The notes beneath the pieces were generated by a model, which was given only the letters and a program-made list of their open reading frames with translations, was not told where the DNA came from and ran no database searches. Of a DNA stretch of 64,000 nucleotides, positions 55,361 to 64,000 are shown one piece after another. A program made the translations under genes and the position numbers. The number at the start of each line of letters is the position of its first letter. Positions within the stretch are counted from its first letter, which is position 1. Where the stretch lies: assembly GCF_004362145.1 (NCBI RefSeq), contig NZ_SNXC01000014.1:266931-330930 (forward strand). The letters are read 5' to 3'. The stretch is from Marinomonas balearica (GTDB taxonomy: Bacteria > Pseudomonadota > Gammaproteobacteria > Pseudomonadales > Marinomonadaceae).

Positions 55361-56026
55361 ATGAAAGATGAGGACGTCGTAGATTACCTAAAGAGCACGC
55401 CGGACTTTTTTGTCCGTAATGCAAGTTTGTTGGAGGCTCTTACGGTTCCTCACCCTGTTCATGGTGGTGCCATCTCGTTGTTAGAGCGTCAAGTTCAGCT
55501 TTTACGTAAGACATCGGAAGACCATCGTAGTCAGTTTGATATTCTTGTAAATGTGGCTCGTGAGAACGAAGCCACGATGAAGAAAAGTCGTCGCGTTGTT
55601 GTTAACGGTCTTGGCTGTGAAACGCTCGACGACTTTGCTGCTATGATTGACGATGTAATTCGAGAAGAGTTTGATATACCTCTTCGCTCGCTAATTCTTT
55701 TTTCTGACACGAACATCAACTCTTCCGTTAGGACGTCAACTTGGGAAGATGCTGGTGAGCTGCTAAAAGAGATGCTGTCCAAAGGCGGATGTTACTGCGG
55801 TGTGCTGTCAGTAAAAGAGTCGAATTTTCTGTTTCCTGCGAACAGTGATGAAGTTATGTCGTCGGCAGTGTTGCCACTAATATCAAGAGAAAATGGCCAG
55901 ATTCACTATCACGGAGTTTTGGCGCTCGGTTCCAGAAGGCTCAACGACTTTGATAAAGAAAAAGGTGCGTTGTTTTTGGATTATTTGTCTGATTTGCTTA
56001 GCGCAATCTTAATGAGGCTCTTGTAA
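55361..56026 (+). CDS. DUF484 family protein
   Basis: 221 residues from the ATG at 55361; a GTG at 55349 would add four. MKDEDVVDYLKSTPDFFVRN is the family start. A coiled-coil segment (HGGAISLLERQVQLLRKTSEDH...) leads into a GAF-like domain. The function is unknown but the gene is always next to xerC and lysA/dapF in many gamma-proteobacteria. Its stop overlaps the following ATG by 1 base, leaving no room for xerC here. Confidence 0.9.
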   Translation: MKDEDVVDYLKSTPDFFVRNASLLEALTVPHPVHGGAISLLERQVQLLRKTSEDHRSQFDILVNVARENEATMKKSRRVVVNGLGCETLDDFAAMIDDVIREEFDIPLRSLILFSDTNINSSVRTSTWEDAGELLKEMLSKGGCYCGVLSVKESNFLFPANSDEVMSSAVLPLISRENGQIHYHGVLALGSRRLNDFDKEKGALFLDYLSDLLSAILMRLL

Positions 56027-56739
56027 TGACGTTAATCACCTTTGATTTGGATAACACTTTGTGGGATGTCGATCCTGTTATTGTTAGAGCAAACCACGCT
56101 ATGGAGGCTTGGTTTGATGAGCGTTTTCCGGGCTTTCAAGAAACGTTTGATGCCAGCGCGTATGAAAAAATAAAATCAGAGGTGATTGCCAGTTCACCCA
56201 ATATTGCCCACGATGTGAGCGAAATACGAAAGCGTATTTACGTTAAAGCTTTTCGCGAATATGGTTTACCCTCGGAAGAGGCGCGCCATATTTCACAATC
56301 GGCTTTTGAGTATTTCTATGCGTGGCGACAGAAGGTGGATCTGTACCCTGAGGCAAAGAGTACAATTGCTGTCTTAGCGGAGCACTACCGTATGGGGGTT
56401 ATTACAAATGGTAATGCTGATGTGTATCACCCATCTGTTGGATTGAGTGAGTACTTTGAGTTTGCCTTGAGAGCCGATGAGGTAGGTAGAGCTAAACCAA
56501 ATCGAGAAATTTTTGAGGCGGCGGCTGTACAAGCTAATGTAGATCCAAAAGACATCATTCATATCGGGGATCACCCGATTGATGATATTCAGGGTGCCGC
56601 TCAAGCGGGTTGCCGCACGATTTGGTTTAATCGTCATGGCGCGAGAAATTGGAAGTCGGAATGGGAAATAAAACCTGATTCTGAAGTGTATTCACTGCGA
56701 GAGTTGCCCACAGCAATCGCAGAGCTTGGTGCGAGCTAA
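56026..56739 (+). CDS. yigB: HAD-superfamily phosphatase (YigB-like)
   Basis: 237 residues. The HAD motif I is FDLDNTLWDVDPVI with nucleophile Asp8/Asp10; motif II GVITNGNAD; motif III/IV has GRAKPNREIFE and HIGDHPIDDIQGA. E. coli YigB dephosphorylates a flavin-pathway intermediate and FMN. It overlaps the DUF484 stop by 1 base and is probably translated in coupling with it. Confidence 0.93.
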   Translation: MTLITFDLDNTLWDVDPVIVRANHAMEAWFDERFPGFQETFDASAYEKIKSEVIASSPNIAHDVSEIRKRIYVKAFREYGLPSEEARHISQSAFEYFYAWRQKVDLYPEAKSTIAVLAEHYRMGVITNGNADVYHPSVGLSEYFEFALRADEVGRAKPNREIFEAAAVQANVDPKDIIHIGDHPIDDIQGAAQAGCRTIWFNRHGARNWKSEWEIKPDSEVYSLRELPTAIAELGAS

Positions 56740-56896
56740 AGCTTCTATAATTTTTATTTTAGATATTGAGGTGCAGTGGTATTGGACAAATAGTATGCAT
56801 CTATTAAGTTGTTAGTCGTAAATGATTTTTCATTATTAGGATTAATGCTACACTATGCCCATTATCTAAAAGTATTAACTGTTTAAGGAAACTCTA

Positions 56897-57223
56897 ATGA
56901 GCGAAAATATTCTTAACATTACTGATGCTCAGTTTCAAAGTGAAGTTCTTGAATCTGATCTTCCTGTTGTTGTTGATTTTTGGGCACCATGGTGTGGTCC
57001 ATGTAAAATGATTGCACCTATTTTGTCTGATGTTGCAGACGATCTAGAAGGAAAAGTTAAAGTCGTTAAACTTAATGTTGACGAAAATACTGAAACGGCT
57101 CCTAAGTACAATGTTCGTGGTATCCCAACCCTTATTGTTATTAAAGGTGGAGAATTGGCTGCAACTAAAGTGGGCGCAGTTACAAAATCTCAGCTTGTTG
57201 ACTTTATAGAAAGCGCTCTATAA
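56897..57223 (+). CDS. trxA: Thioredoxin 1
   Basis: 108 residues. The WCGPC active site (Cys33, Cys36) is in VVDFWAPWCGPCKMIAP and the cis-Pro loop is VRGIPTL. It reduces protein disulfides, including 2-Cys peroxiredoxins. GGAAAC precedes the ATG and it stands alone with its own terminator. Confidence 0.97.
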   Translation: MSENILNITDAQFQSEVLESDLPVVVDFWAPWCGPCKMIAPILSDVADDLEGKVKVVKLNVDENTETAPKYNVRGIPTLIVIKGGELAATKVGAVTKSQLVDFIESAL

Positions 57224-57250
57224 TTTATCAGATTGTTAATCGAAGTTTTA

Positions 57251-57280
57251 AAAAAAGCAGCTATTTTAGCTGCTTTTTTT
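57251..57280. terminator. Bidirectional terminator after trxA
   Basis: AAAAAAGCAGCT (57251-57262) pairs with AGCTGCTTTTTT (57268-57279). Both sides provide T runs, so it also serves the convergent M23 peptidase gene. Confidence 0.9.
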
Positions 57281-57332
57281 TGTTTTTTTGCGCGTATGTA
57301 TGAATGATATTAAGTGAGACCTTTGTACTAAG

Positions 57333-58715
57333 TTATGAGCGGCTGCGTTGTCGTTTTAAAACGGCAGTGTATTGTTGTGAAAAGTTTTTAGAATAATGCG
57401 AGCTAAGCTCTGTCATCGTCGTTCTAGCATAGGGTAAATAACGTTTTAGAACGTTCTTACTCATAGGAGCGTCATGCGGGATACTTACGGTTATGGGATC
57501 TTTGTGAATTCCGTTGATCCGAAACTCAAAGTGCAGATGTGGCCCAGTTGCCCAGCCTGTCTGACCAACATAGGCGATGGTGTCGCCCTGTTCAACAAAG
57601 TTGTTTGCCTTTAACCCTTTTTTAAAGCCTTGTAAGTGGGCGTAAAGTGTTGAGTAGCCTTGACCATGTTCTAAAATAACGGTATTTCCGTAGCCTTTCA
57701 GTTCACCCGCATAAATGACTGTACCCGCACCTGCTGCTTTAACCGGAGTGCCGCTTTTTGCTGCATAATCTACGCCTTGGTGTGGTTGAGTAGTTTTGAA
57801 AATAGGGTGCAATCGATTTGGATTAAACTTAGATGAAATTCGCGTGAAATCGACTGGGCTACGAATAAACGCTTTTCGCATGGACAGGCCATCAGGCGTA
57901 TAGTAATTAAAGTTGTTAGCGTCATCATAGCGAATGGTTTGGAAACTGCGTCCAGCATTAATGAAGTTGGCTGCCAGAATGTTTCCAGCCCCAATAACCT
58001 CACCTTCTAGCTCGTTTTCTTCATACAAAAGGCTAAAAGAATCTCCTTTTCGTAAGTCTGTCGCGAAATCTATGTCCCAAGCAAATATTTGAGTCAGTTG
58101 AATAAGCACAGACTGTGGAATACCAGCATCGATTCCATCTCTAAAAATGGAATTGGTGATTGTGACTTCTTTATATATACGTTTGGTTTCGGGTTGTGTT
58201 AAAAGCACGACGAAAGAAAATTGACCATCCTTTTGGCGTTTGTATAACGAGCGTTTGAGTTTGCTTTGTACGTAGAGCAACTCTGTAAGCTTACCCGAAG
58301 GCAGCTCCATTTTTATGCTTAGATCTTGCCCAGGCCTAATACGTAAGAGCTCAGAGTTCGCATCGCGTGCGTTCGCTACTCGGTAAACATCTTGTTGAGA
58401 TATTCCCATATCTGAAAGAACAGTAGACAGCGAGTCTCCGGAAGAAACCGAAATTGTTTGTTCAATGATTGTTTGTTGGTTGTTTTTCAAATGCTCGGGT
58501 GTGGGTGTTGAGTAGGTTTTTACTCCTTGTGGTGACGTTGCTAAAGAGATCTGACTGGATTCGTGGGGTTGGTCAGTGTGGACTTTTGCATTTTTTTCGG
58601 ATGATTGGCTGCTGTCGTATGAAAAAAATACGGCAAATAGCACGAATACAATCGCGGAGCCGAGACAAGCTAAAGCGAGAGTTAAGATAGTTTTTTGAGA
58701 AAATTTGTTGATCAA
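57333..58715 (-). CDS. M23-family peptidoglycan endopeptidase (MepM-like)
   Basis: 460 residues. A membrane anchor at about 9-30 (KTILTLALACLGSAIVFVLF) is followed by a LysM-like/OapA region (about 90-160: SVSSGDSLSTVLSDMGISQQ...LRIRPGQDL) and the C-terminal LytM/M23 domain (about 310-425) with metal ligands HQGVDYAAKSGTPV and GPHLHFEFRI. The architecture is that of MepM (YebA), which cuts D-Ala-DAP cross-links. It is divergent from tyrS. Confidence 0.93.
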   Translation of the reverse strand: MINKFSQKTILTLALACLGSAIVFVLFAVFFSYDSSQSSEKNAKVHTDQPHESSQISLATSPQGVKTYSTPTPEHLKNNQQTIIEQTISVSSGDSLSTVLSDMGISQQDVYRVANARDANSELLRIRPGQDLSIKMELPSGKLTELLYVQSKLKRSLYKRQKDGQFSFVVLLTQPETKRIYKEVTITNSIFRDGIDAGIPQSVLIQLTQIFAWDIDFATDLRKGDSFSLLYEENELEGEVIGAGNILAANFINAGRSFQTIRYDDANNFNYYTPDGLSMRKAFIRSPVDFTRISSKFNPNRLHPIFKTTQPHQGVDYAAKSGTPVKAAGAGTVIYAGELKGYGNTVILEHGQGYSTLYAHLQGFKKGLKANNFVEQGDTIAYVGQTGWATGPHLHFEFRINGIHKDPITVSIPHDAPMSKNVLKRYLPYARTTMTELSSHYSKNFSQQYTAVLKRQRSRS

Positions 58716-58856
58716 GCGTAATTACCGCAATTTCTTTGAATTAATCCTTATCATCCTAACAACATTGCTTTTATAATTGAACGCTTTGTAATCTTGGGCG
58801 GAGTAAAAGTCGCCTAATTAAACCATTCTTAATTATTTGAATAACGGATCGAAAAC

Positions 58857-60161
58857 ATGACGGTAGGCATTAACGACCTTTTGGCGGATTTACAGGCTCG
58901 CGGGCTGATTGCGCAAATGACAGCGGAAGAAGAGCTGCGTGCTCATTTGGAAACTGGTAGTCGTACTCTTTATTGTGGCTTCGATCCGACTGCGGACAGT
59001 CTTCATTTGGGTCACCTTGTTCCTTTGCTTGTACTGAAGCGTTTCCAAGACGCAGGACATAACCCAATTGCTCTAGTTGGCGGTGCGACTGGACTTATCG
59101 GGGATCCAAGTTTTAAGGCTGCAGAGCGCCAATTAAATACCTCTGATGTGGTTGCTGGGTGGGTTGATAAAATTCGTGGGCAAGTGAGTCAATTTGTTCA
59201 GTTTGATGAAGTAACCAACCCTGCACGTGTTGTTAATAACCTTGATTGGGCAGGCGAAATGAATGTGTTGGATTTCCTACGTGAAATCGGTAAGCACTTT
59301 TCAGTTAACGCCATGATTAACAAAGAATCGGTACAACAACGCTTGAATCGTGAAGGTGCTGGCATTTCGTTCACAGAGTTTTCATATGCTCTACTGCAAG
59401 GTATGGACTTTGCAGAATTAAATCGTGCTTATGGTTGTACGCTTCAGATTGGTGGTAGCGACCAATGGGGTAATATTGTTGGGGGTATTGATCTTTCGCG
59501 CCGTCAAAACCAATCTCAAGTATTTGGTTTGACTGTACCTCTTGTTACAAAATCGGACGGTACTAAATTCGGAAAAACAGAATCTGGCGCAGTATGGCTC
59601 GATCCTAAGAAAACGTCTCAATATGCTTTCTACCAATTCTGGATGAATACGGCGGATGCGGATGTTTACAAGTTCCTTAAGTACTTTACTTTCCTGACGA
59701 TGGAAGAGATTGATGCAATTGAACAAGCAGATAAAGAAAGTACAGGTAAACCGCAAGGTCAGTCTATTCTTGCACGTGAAGCAACTAAGTTAGTTCATGG
59801 TGAAGAAGGGCTTGCAGCGGCTGAGCGTATTACTCAAGCGTTGTTCAGTGGGGAAGCGGACCAGTTGAGTGAACAGGATCTAGAGCAAATCAAGTTAGAT
59901 GGATTGCCAAGCAGCTCACTTGTTGAGGCAAACCTAGCAGAAACGCCTCTAACGTCTTTACTAGCGGAAGCCGGACTTGCTGCATCAGGCAAGCAAGTTA
60001 AGGATGCGCTTCAACGTAATTCAGTCTTTGTTAATGGCGTTGCTAAGGGAATAGCAGATAACATGTCTGCATCTGATATCTTTGCGGCGGATAATGGATA
60101 CTACGGCAAGTACTTCCTTGTGAAGCTAGGTAAGAAGAAGCATCATTTATTTACGCTTTAA
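58857..60161 (+). CDS. tyrS: Tyrosyl-tRNA synthetase (TyrRS, class Ic)
   Basis: 434 residues. The HIGH-type motif reads [12 protein letters not shown] (near residue 42) and the KMSKS-type loop reads [13 protein letters not shown] (near residue 236), the short bacterial form. The C-terminal S4 domain is at about 365-430. It has its own terminator. Confidence 0.98.
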   Translation: MTVGINDLLADLQARGLIAQMTAEEELRAHLETGSRTLYCGFDPTADSLHLGHLVPLLVLKRFQDAGHNPIALVGGATGLIGDPSFKAAERQLNTSDVVAGWVDKIRGQVSQFVQFDEVTNPARVVNNLDWAGEMNVLDFLREIGKHFSVNAMINKESVQQRLNREGAGISFTEFSYALLQGMDFAELNRAYGCTLQIGGSDQWGNIVGGIDLSRRQNQSQVFGLTVPLVTKSDGTKFGKTESGAVWLDPKKTSQYAFYQFWMNTADADVYKFLKYFTFLTMEEIDAIEQADKESTGKPQGQSILAREATKLVHGEEGLAAAERITQALFSGEADQLSEQDLEQIKLDGLPSSSLVEANLAETPLTSLLAEAGLAASGKQVKDALQRNSVFVNGVAKGIADNMSASDIFAADNGYYGKYFLVKLGKKKHHLFTL

Positions 60162-60191
60162 TTATTAAGGTGTGAAGTATCGAAAAAATAT

Positions 60192-60214
60192 AAAAGGCGC
60201 TTAGGCGCCTTTTT
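60192..60214 (+). terminator. Terminator of tyrS
   Basis: AAAAGGCGC pairs with GCGCCTTTT around a TTAG loop, ending in TTTTT. Confidence 0.85.
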
Positions 60215-60366
60215 ACGTTTATGGCTTCAATTCGTGGGATATAGTTAAGAACTATAATAGTCTGATTGCCATAAGTGGATACCAAAATATTTGTCGCTAT
60301 GCCGTTGATCGTAATGTTAATAGTGCTATTTTACTTACCTACTTAATTTGATCGCTAGGGAAGGTC

Positions 60367-61386
60367 ATGTCCCAAACCAGAGAAACCCTTACAACATCAA
60401 ACCACTATATTGGTAGGTTATATCGTCTTGCCGTCGAGAAAGGTTTAGATGCTGACGCTCTTTTTAGAAAGGCTGATTTGGCTCCTAGTGTTGTTGATGA
60501 TCCTAATTTACAGATAGAAATTGAAAAGTTAGCGAGCGTTGTCGAGGGAATATGGGCGCTTCTTCAGGATGAATCAATGGGGTTGTCTCGGTCGCCACTT
60601 CCCGCAGGTTCGTTTTTTATGATGGGGCGGGTGACCGTGCATGAAGAAACATTGGGAAAAGCGCTGCATCTTGCTGCACGTTTTTATAACATGATCTCAA
60701 ATGCCTATGAAATGGAATTGATCGAAAGAGAAGACCATGCAGTCCTAGAGTTTAGGATGGCGGACTTAGACCTTGATTCTTCCCATTTGTTTTCTGATAT
60801 GACGCTTTTAGCTTGGCACAGTTATGCTTCATGGCTGATACAAGAACGTATTCCATTGCTTGAGGTCTGCTTTCCTTATGCGGAGCCGTTTGAGCAACAT
60901 GATTATGTCGAACTTTATCCGTGTAAGCGTCAATTTGATCGATCGGTGCTTTCAATTTCTTTTGGTAAATCGTTTTTAGACCGTGAAAACATGCAAAGCT
61001 TAGATTCGTTAAAAGCCTATATGAAGCGCTGCCCGATTGAGTTGTTTTTAAAGCAGCCGGGCGATATTAGTGTTTCAAGCGATTTACGTTCTTTGCTAAG
61101 CAAATCCTTTGAAGCAGGTTTTCCTACCATTGATGATGCGGCTAAAAGCCTACATATGTCACGTCGAACTCTTATACGAAAGTTAGACAAAGAGGCGACT
61201 TCCTATCAGGAAGTTAAAGATCGGATGCGTATGGATAGGGCTTGTTTTTGGCTTGCTCAAAAGGGCGTTTCTATCCATATAGTCGCTGAAAAAGTGGGGT
61301 TCTCGGATGCCGCTGTCTTCTCTAGGGCTTTTCGTAAGTGGCTGGGATGCACGCCAAGCGAGTACCGAGACCGATTTTTTAGTTGA
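60367..61386 (+). CDS. AraC-family transcriptional regulator
   Basis: 339 residues. The N-terminal ~230 residues form an OruR/ArgR-like effector (AraC_bind type) domain; the C-terminal two-HTH AraC domain has FPTIDDAAKSLHMSRRTLIRKL and GVSIHIVAEKVGFSDAAVFSRAFRKWLGCTPSEYR. An acyl-CoA dehydrogenase gene starts 172 bases downstream on the same strand, so it may be its target; this is inference. Confidence 0.92.
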   Translation: MSQTRETLTTSNHYIGRLYRLAVEKGLDADALFRKADLAPSVVDDPNLQIEIEKLASVVEGIWALLQDESMGLSRSPLPAGSFFMMGRVTVHEETLGKALHLAARFYNMISNAYEMELIEREDHAVLEFRMADLDLDSSHLFSDMTLLAWHSYASWLIQERIPLLEVCFPYAEPFEQHDYVELYPCKRQFDRSVLSISFGKSFLDRENMQSLDSLKAYMKRCPIELFLKQPGDISVSSDLRSLLSKSFEAGFPTIDDAAKSLHMSRRTLIRKLDKEATSYQEVKDRMRMDRACFWLAQKGVSIHIVAEKVGFSDAAVFSRAFRKWLGCTPSEYRDRFFS

Positions 61387-61558
61387 GGGTTTGGTATTTG
61401 GCATAATTGGCCTTAATGGCACTTTATGCAAAGTAAATCGGCATTTCATGCTATTCCTACTCCCCGTACTATCACGTAAATTTCTATAAAGACACAGCGA
61501 AAAAGTCCTTCACTCAAAGGTCGTCGTTCCAAGTCATAATAATTAGAGGAATTTACGC

Positions 61559-63577
61559 ATGAGTAACTATTCACAAGATTCTGTATCGGCAGAAGCTCTC
61601 AAAGCTGCTGGTGATTCTGCACAAGCTGAAGATGTTTCTGTATTGGAAGCGGCTGCGAATGCTGCGGATCGACGCCTTGCTGCGACCAAATCCAGTTTGG
61701 TTGAAAGAATGATTTATGGGCCACAACCTGACATAGAGGAACTTTGTTCGGGTGGGAAAAATATGAAGTCCTCTGTAACGGAAGAGGCGCAAGAGATTTT
61801 GCATGAGGCGATGGAATGTCTTAACAAAGGTGAGGCATTTGGAACGGATGGGAAAATAACGACAGAACTCCGCAACTCAGTAGCCAAAAAAGGAGCGTAT
61901 GGATTTACTGTTCCTACTGAATATGGTGGTAAAGGAAAGCGATATAGCGAATTCGCGTGTTTGACTGAAGAATTTGCCTCTCAGGGGTTAGGTGCTTTGT
62001 CTGTCGAAATATCTGGGCAATTGACTATCGGTTCGAGTGCGTTACTGGGATACGGAACGTCTTTTCAAAAGTCTCAATATCTTCCTTCTATCAGTAGCGG
62101 CCAATTAATTGCCTTTGCACTTACTGAGGTCGGTGTGGGGGTTAATGCTAAACGTGTTCAAGCTTACGTCGAGGCCGATGAAGAGAATAAGTGCTGGCGG
62201 CTTTATGCTGAAGGCGAGCGTAATAAGCTTTATATTACCAGCGCGACTCACGGTGGGCTTATGGCTATCGTTGCTAGGAAAGGGAAAAGCAGTAAAGAGT
62301 TGGCTTTGTTTATCGTCGAGTTACCAGAAGAGGATATTGATGCAGAGTTTAGCTTTAGTTGTAAAAGCTCGAATGTCAGTGCCTTTCAACAGAATATTAA
62401 TTCAAGAATTAGTTTTAGACATTTTCCCATCCCATATGAGCAAGAGATTCAAGGGAATGGTGTTGAGGTATTATTTTACTGTTTAAGAATGGGCCGTTGT
62501 ATGCTGGCCGCTCAAGCAGCAGGCTTTCAGAGGATGATGGCGTCTGATGCTGCTCACTATGCTCAAAAACGAGAAGGGGTAGGCGGCAAGGTAATCAAGC
62601 ATGAGCTTCCACGCCTTGGTTTAGTTAAAATATTAGGTGGTGCGCTAACGGCGCAAGCTTTGTCTCATCTTTCTCTTGCACAGGATCAGGATAGAGTTGA
62701 TCTAGCGGGGTTAAGAGACGTCACTAAGTCTGCCAGCGCTCATTATTTACTTGAGTCCCTAATTGCTTGCGAGCGAGTGATGGGAGGCCGAAGCTTAGAT
62801 AAAGGTTCACGCATTTCAGATATTAGGGCGACGGCTCATGCATTTGGTATTGTAGAGGGCGAAGATGACTTGATTCGTTTAGGTATGGTTCGAGATCTAA
62901 CTAAACGATTCACGACGGATTATATGTCTGGGCTGCTTAATGTATTGCAGAAAACTAATCTGGACAAAGACGGTAATTCCCTTCCCGCGGATAAACGAAT
63001 ATTACGTTTGAATGTCGCTGCATTTATGGCGTATCCGCTCCGATCTATAAATATTGTTTTATCATTGGTTATGAAACCGGATTTTTGGAAACTCGCAGGT
63101 TGGGTTGTCGAAAATGGTTTAGAACGGGTAAAGGCGGGTGTTACGAAAATGATTCCGACTTACTTTTGTTCGCGGTACCGCAAGATCCCGAAAATGTTTA
63201 GAAATCATATACGCTATGCGGAACGAGAATTAAAACGTTGTCGTTGGGATTATTTCAAGATAAGTCTGGTCTATCAGTTAGAGTTAACGCGGGCTCAAAT
63301 CCCTTTACAAAGGTTGGGTCAAAAAATCGAAACCCTCATGTGTATAGCGACATTGTGTGGTCACGCTAGTCAACTCGATAAAAGTAACCAGCGTGTCGCG
63401 CTCGCTCAAATTGAGATCTTGAGGTCAAAGTTAGATGGTGGTAATGCCTCTGCTCGTCGCATTGACGCTCTGCGTAAAGCGGTCTCTTTAGTAGTAGAGG
63501 ATGTAATGAGAGGGGAAAGCTCCCTTATCAAAAAAGTGGAGCCGCAACATTATGCTCACCCTTGGAGCGATGAGTAG
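61559..63577 (+). CDS. Acyl-CoA dehydrogenase family protein, divergent
   Basis: 672 residues. The ACAD core covers about 95-440: AYGFTVPTEYGGKGKRYSEF, LIAFALTEVGVGVN (normally a TEPxAGSD signature), LYITSATHGGLMAIVARKG, and the catalytic-Glu region GIVEGEDDLIRLGMVRD. A ~230-residue helical C-terminal extension follows, as in FadE-like long enzymes. The N-terminal 60 residues are Ala/Ser-rich. The first signature is altered (V and N replace S and D). It is preceded by an AraC regulator and followed by a UUCG-loop terminator, then the rRNA operon. Confidence 0.88.
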   Translation: MSNYSQDSVSAEALKAAGDSAQAEDVSVLEAAANAADRRLAATKSSLVERMIYGPQPDIEELCSGGKNMKSSVTEEAQEILHEAMECLNKGEAFGTDGKITTELRNSVAKKGAYGFTVPTEYGGKGKRYSEFACLTEEFASQGLGALSVEISGQLTIGSSALLGYGTSFQKSQYLPSISSGQLIAFALTEVGVGVNAKRVQAYVEADEENKCWRLYAEGERNKLYITSATHGGLMAIVARKGKSSKELALFIVELPEEDIDAEFSFSCKSSNVSAFQQNINSRISFRHFPIPYEQEIQGNGVEVLFYCLRMGRCMLAAQAAGFQRMMASDAAHYAQKREGVGGKVIKHELPRLGLVKILGGALTAQALSHLSLAQDQDRVDLAGLRDVTKSASAHYLLESLIACERVMGGRSLDKGSRISDIRATAHAFGIVEGEDDLIRLGMVRDLTKRFTTDYMSGLLNVLQKTNLDKDGNSLPADKRILRLNVAAFMAYPLRSINIVLSLVMKPDFWKLAGWVVENGLERVKAGVTKMIPTYFCSRYRKIPKMFRNHIRYAERELKRCRWDYFKISLVYQLELTRAQIPLQRLGQKIETLMCIATLCGHASQLDKSNQRVALAQIEILRSKLDGGNASARRIDALRKAVSLVVEDVMRGESSLIKKVEPQHYAHPWSDE

Positions 63578-63615
63578 GCCGTTATCGTAAATAAGTAATA
63601 GGAAATTGATTATTC

Positions 63616-63640
63616 AAAAGATGCTTCGGCGCCTTTTTTT
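63616..63640 (+). terminator. Terminator of the acyl-CoA dehydrogenase gene
   Basis: AAAGATGC-TTCG-GCGCCTTT: a c(UUCG)g tetraloop hairpin with one mismatch, followed by seven T. It separates the gene from the rRNA operon promoters. Confidence 0.85.
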
Positions 63641-63757
63641 GTGCCTTCATGGTCTATATGCGCTTCTAATTAAAAATAGGTGAATAAGTTATTTTGGGTG
63701 ATTCTGCGCTGTAATCCTTTGTTGGTGTGGGTTGTAGGTATTTTGGAACTCCAATTT

Positions 63758-63829
63758 TTGACCGACTGGATGAATTTTTTAATAAAAACATGAAAAAGGG
63801 CTTGCACTAAATCTGTAGATCCTTAATAT
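63758..63829 (+). promoter_or_regulatory. Tandem rRNA operon promoters
   Basis: P1: TTGACC (63758-63763), 16-base spacer, TAATAA (63780-63785). P2: TTGCAC (63802-63807), 16-base spacer, TAATAT (63824-63829), preceded by an A/T-rich UP-element-like run and followed by a GC-rich discriminator (GCCCTCGC), as in stringently controlled rRNA promoters. The strand and spacing point rightward to a 16S gene outside the window. Confidence 0.7.
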
Positions 63830-64000
63830 ACGCCCTCGCTGACACGGACAACCACTCAGAACAACGAGTGAGACACTAAGAAGAACACTTCTAAGTAACC
63901 GAGTTAGTACGCTCTTTAAAATAGATAATCAGATAATTTGTGTGGGCGCTCGCTGGAGACTTCTAAAAAATTAAAGTCTTTGATGAGTGAACACGTCAAT
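63830..64000 (+). other. rRNA operon leader, 5' part
   Basis: Holds small hairpins (CACTC/GAGTG at about 63853-63872, AGAAG/CTTCT at about 63880-63893), a boxA-like antitermination element GCTCTTTAAAA (63911-63921) and AGACTT/AAGTCT pairing (about 63958-63980) that may form part of the RNase III stem. The 16S 5' end is not present before base 64000. Confidence 0.7.

Overview
The window is ordinary-looking chromosome of a marine-type gamma-proteobacterium, most likely from the Oceanospirillales (Marinomonas-like). I infer this from gene order and protein content: the blocks bamD/rluD-pgeF-clpB, prs-ispE-lolB-TPR/hemA-prfA-prmC, argH/hemCDXY and lptM-lysA-dapF-DUF484-yigB are laid out much as in Pseudomonas and relatives, while the DNA is AT-richer than Pseudomonas. 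Coding density is high, the genes look intact, and I see no phage, transposon, plasmid or CRISPR signature. The only clearly incomplete gene is the exporter cut by the left edge.

Layout. 1-3.6 kb: LysE-type exporter with an Lrp/AsnC regulator, a DMT transporter, cysE and an orphan small gene. 3.6-11 kb: mnmC-ppiA, a SelW-like protein, yciI-yciB, then rnm (PHP), yciO, rluB and a DUF1499 protein. 10.7-19.4 kb: a two-component system, metR, argF, a grxD-peroxiredoxin pair, two orphan LysR regulators and ldhA. 19.6-24.5 kb: two cold-shock protein genes flanking YaiL-type, cupin, FAH-family, DTW-domain and GST genes. 24.5-30.1 kb: bamD divergent from rluD-pgeF-clpB. 30.3-31.5 kb: an outer-membrane barrel protein and five tRNA genes (Gln-Met-Gln-Met-Gln). 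31.7-38.5 kb: one long leftward block ychF-pth-rplY-prs-ispE-lolB-TPR lipoprotein. 38.7-42 kb: hemA-prfA-prmC rightward. 42-46 kb: yaaA, an orphan, a bile-acid/sodium-symporter-like protein and a PAS-containing chemoreceptor. 46-50.3 kb: hemC-hemD-hemX-hemY leftward. 50.5-57.2 kb: argH, a TonB-like protein of unknown role, lptM-lysA-dapF-DUF484-yigB and trxA. 57.3-63.6 kb: M23 peptidase, tyrS, an AraC regulator and an acyl-CoA dehydrogenase. The last ~420 bases hold an rRNA operon promoter region and leader; the 16S gene itself would start past the right edge.

Functionally the window joins heme synthesis (hemA, hemC, hemD plus hemX/hemY), arginine, lysine, cysteine and isoprenoid synthesis, translation and tRNA modification (tyrS, prfA, prmC, pth, rplY, rluB, rluD, mnmC, tapT-like), envelope assembly (bamD, lolB, lptM, M23 peptidase) and stress defence (clpB, peroxiredoxin, grxD, yaaA, csp genes).

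I did not find a convincing undescribed system. The items most worth a second look are a 16-bp perfect inverted repeat between hemC and argH, a TonB-like protein of unknown function beside it, a divergent acyl-CoA dehydrogenase with an altered signature next to the rRNA operon, long structured leaders before the csp genes, and the absence of xerC and scpAB from positions where related genomes carry them.
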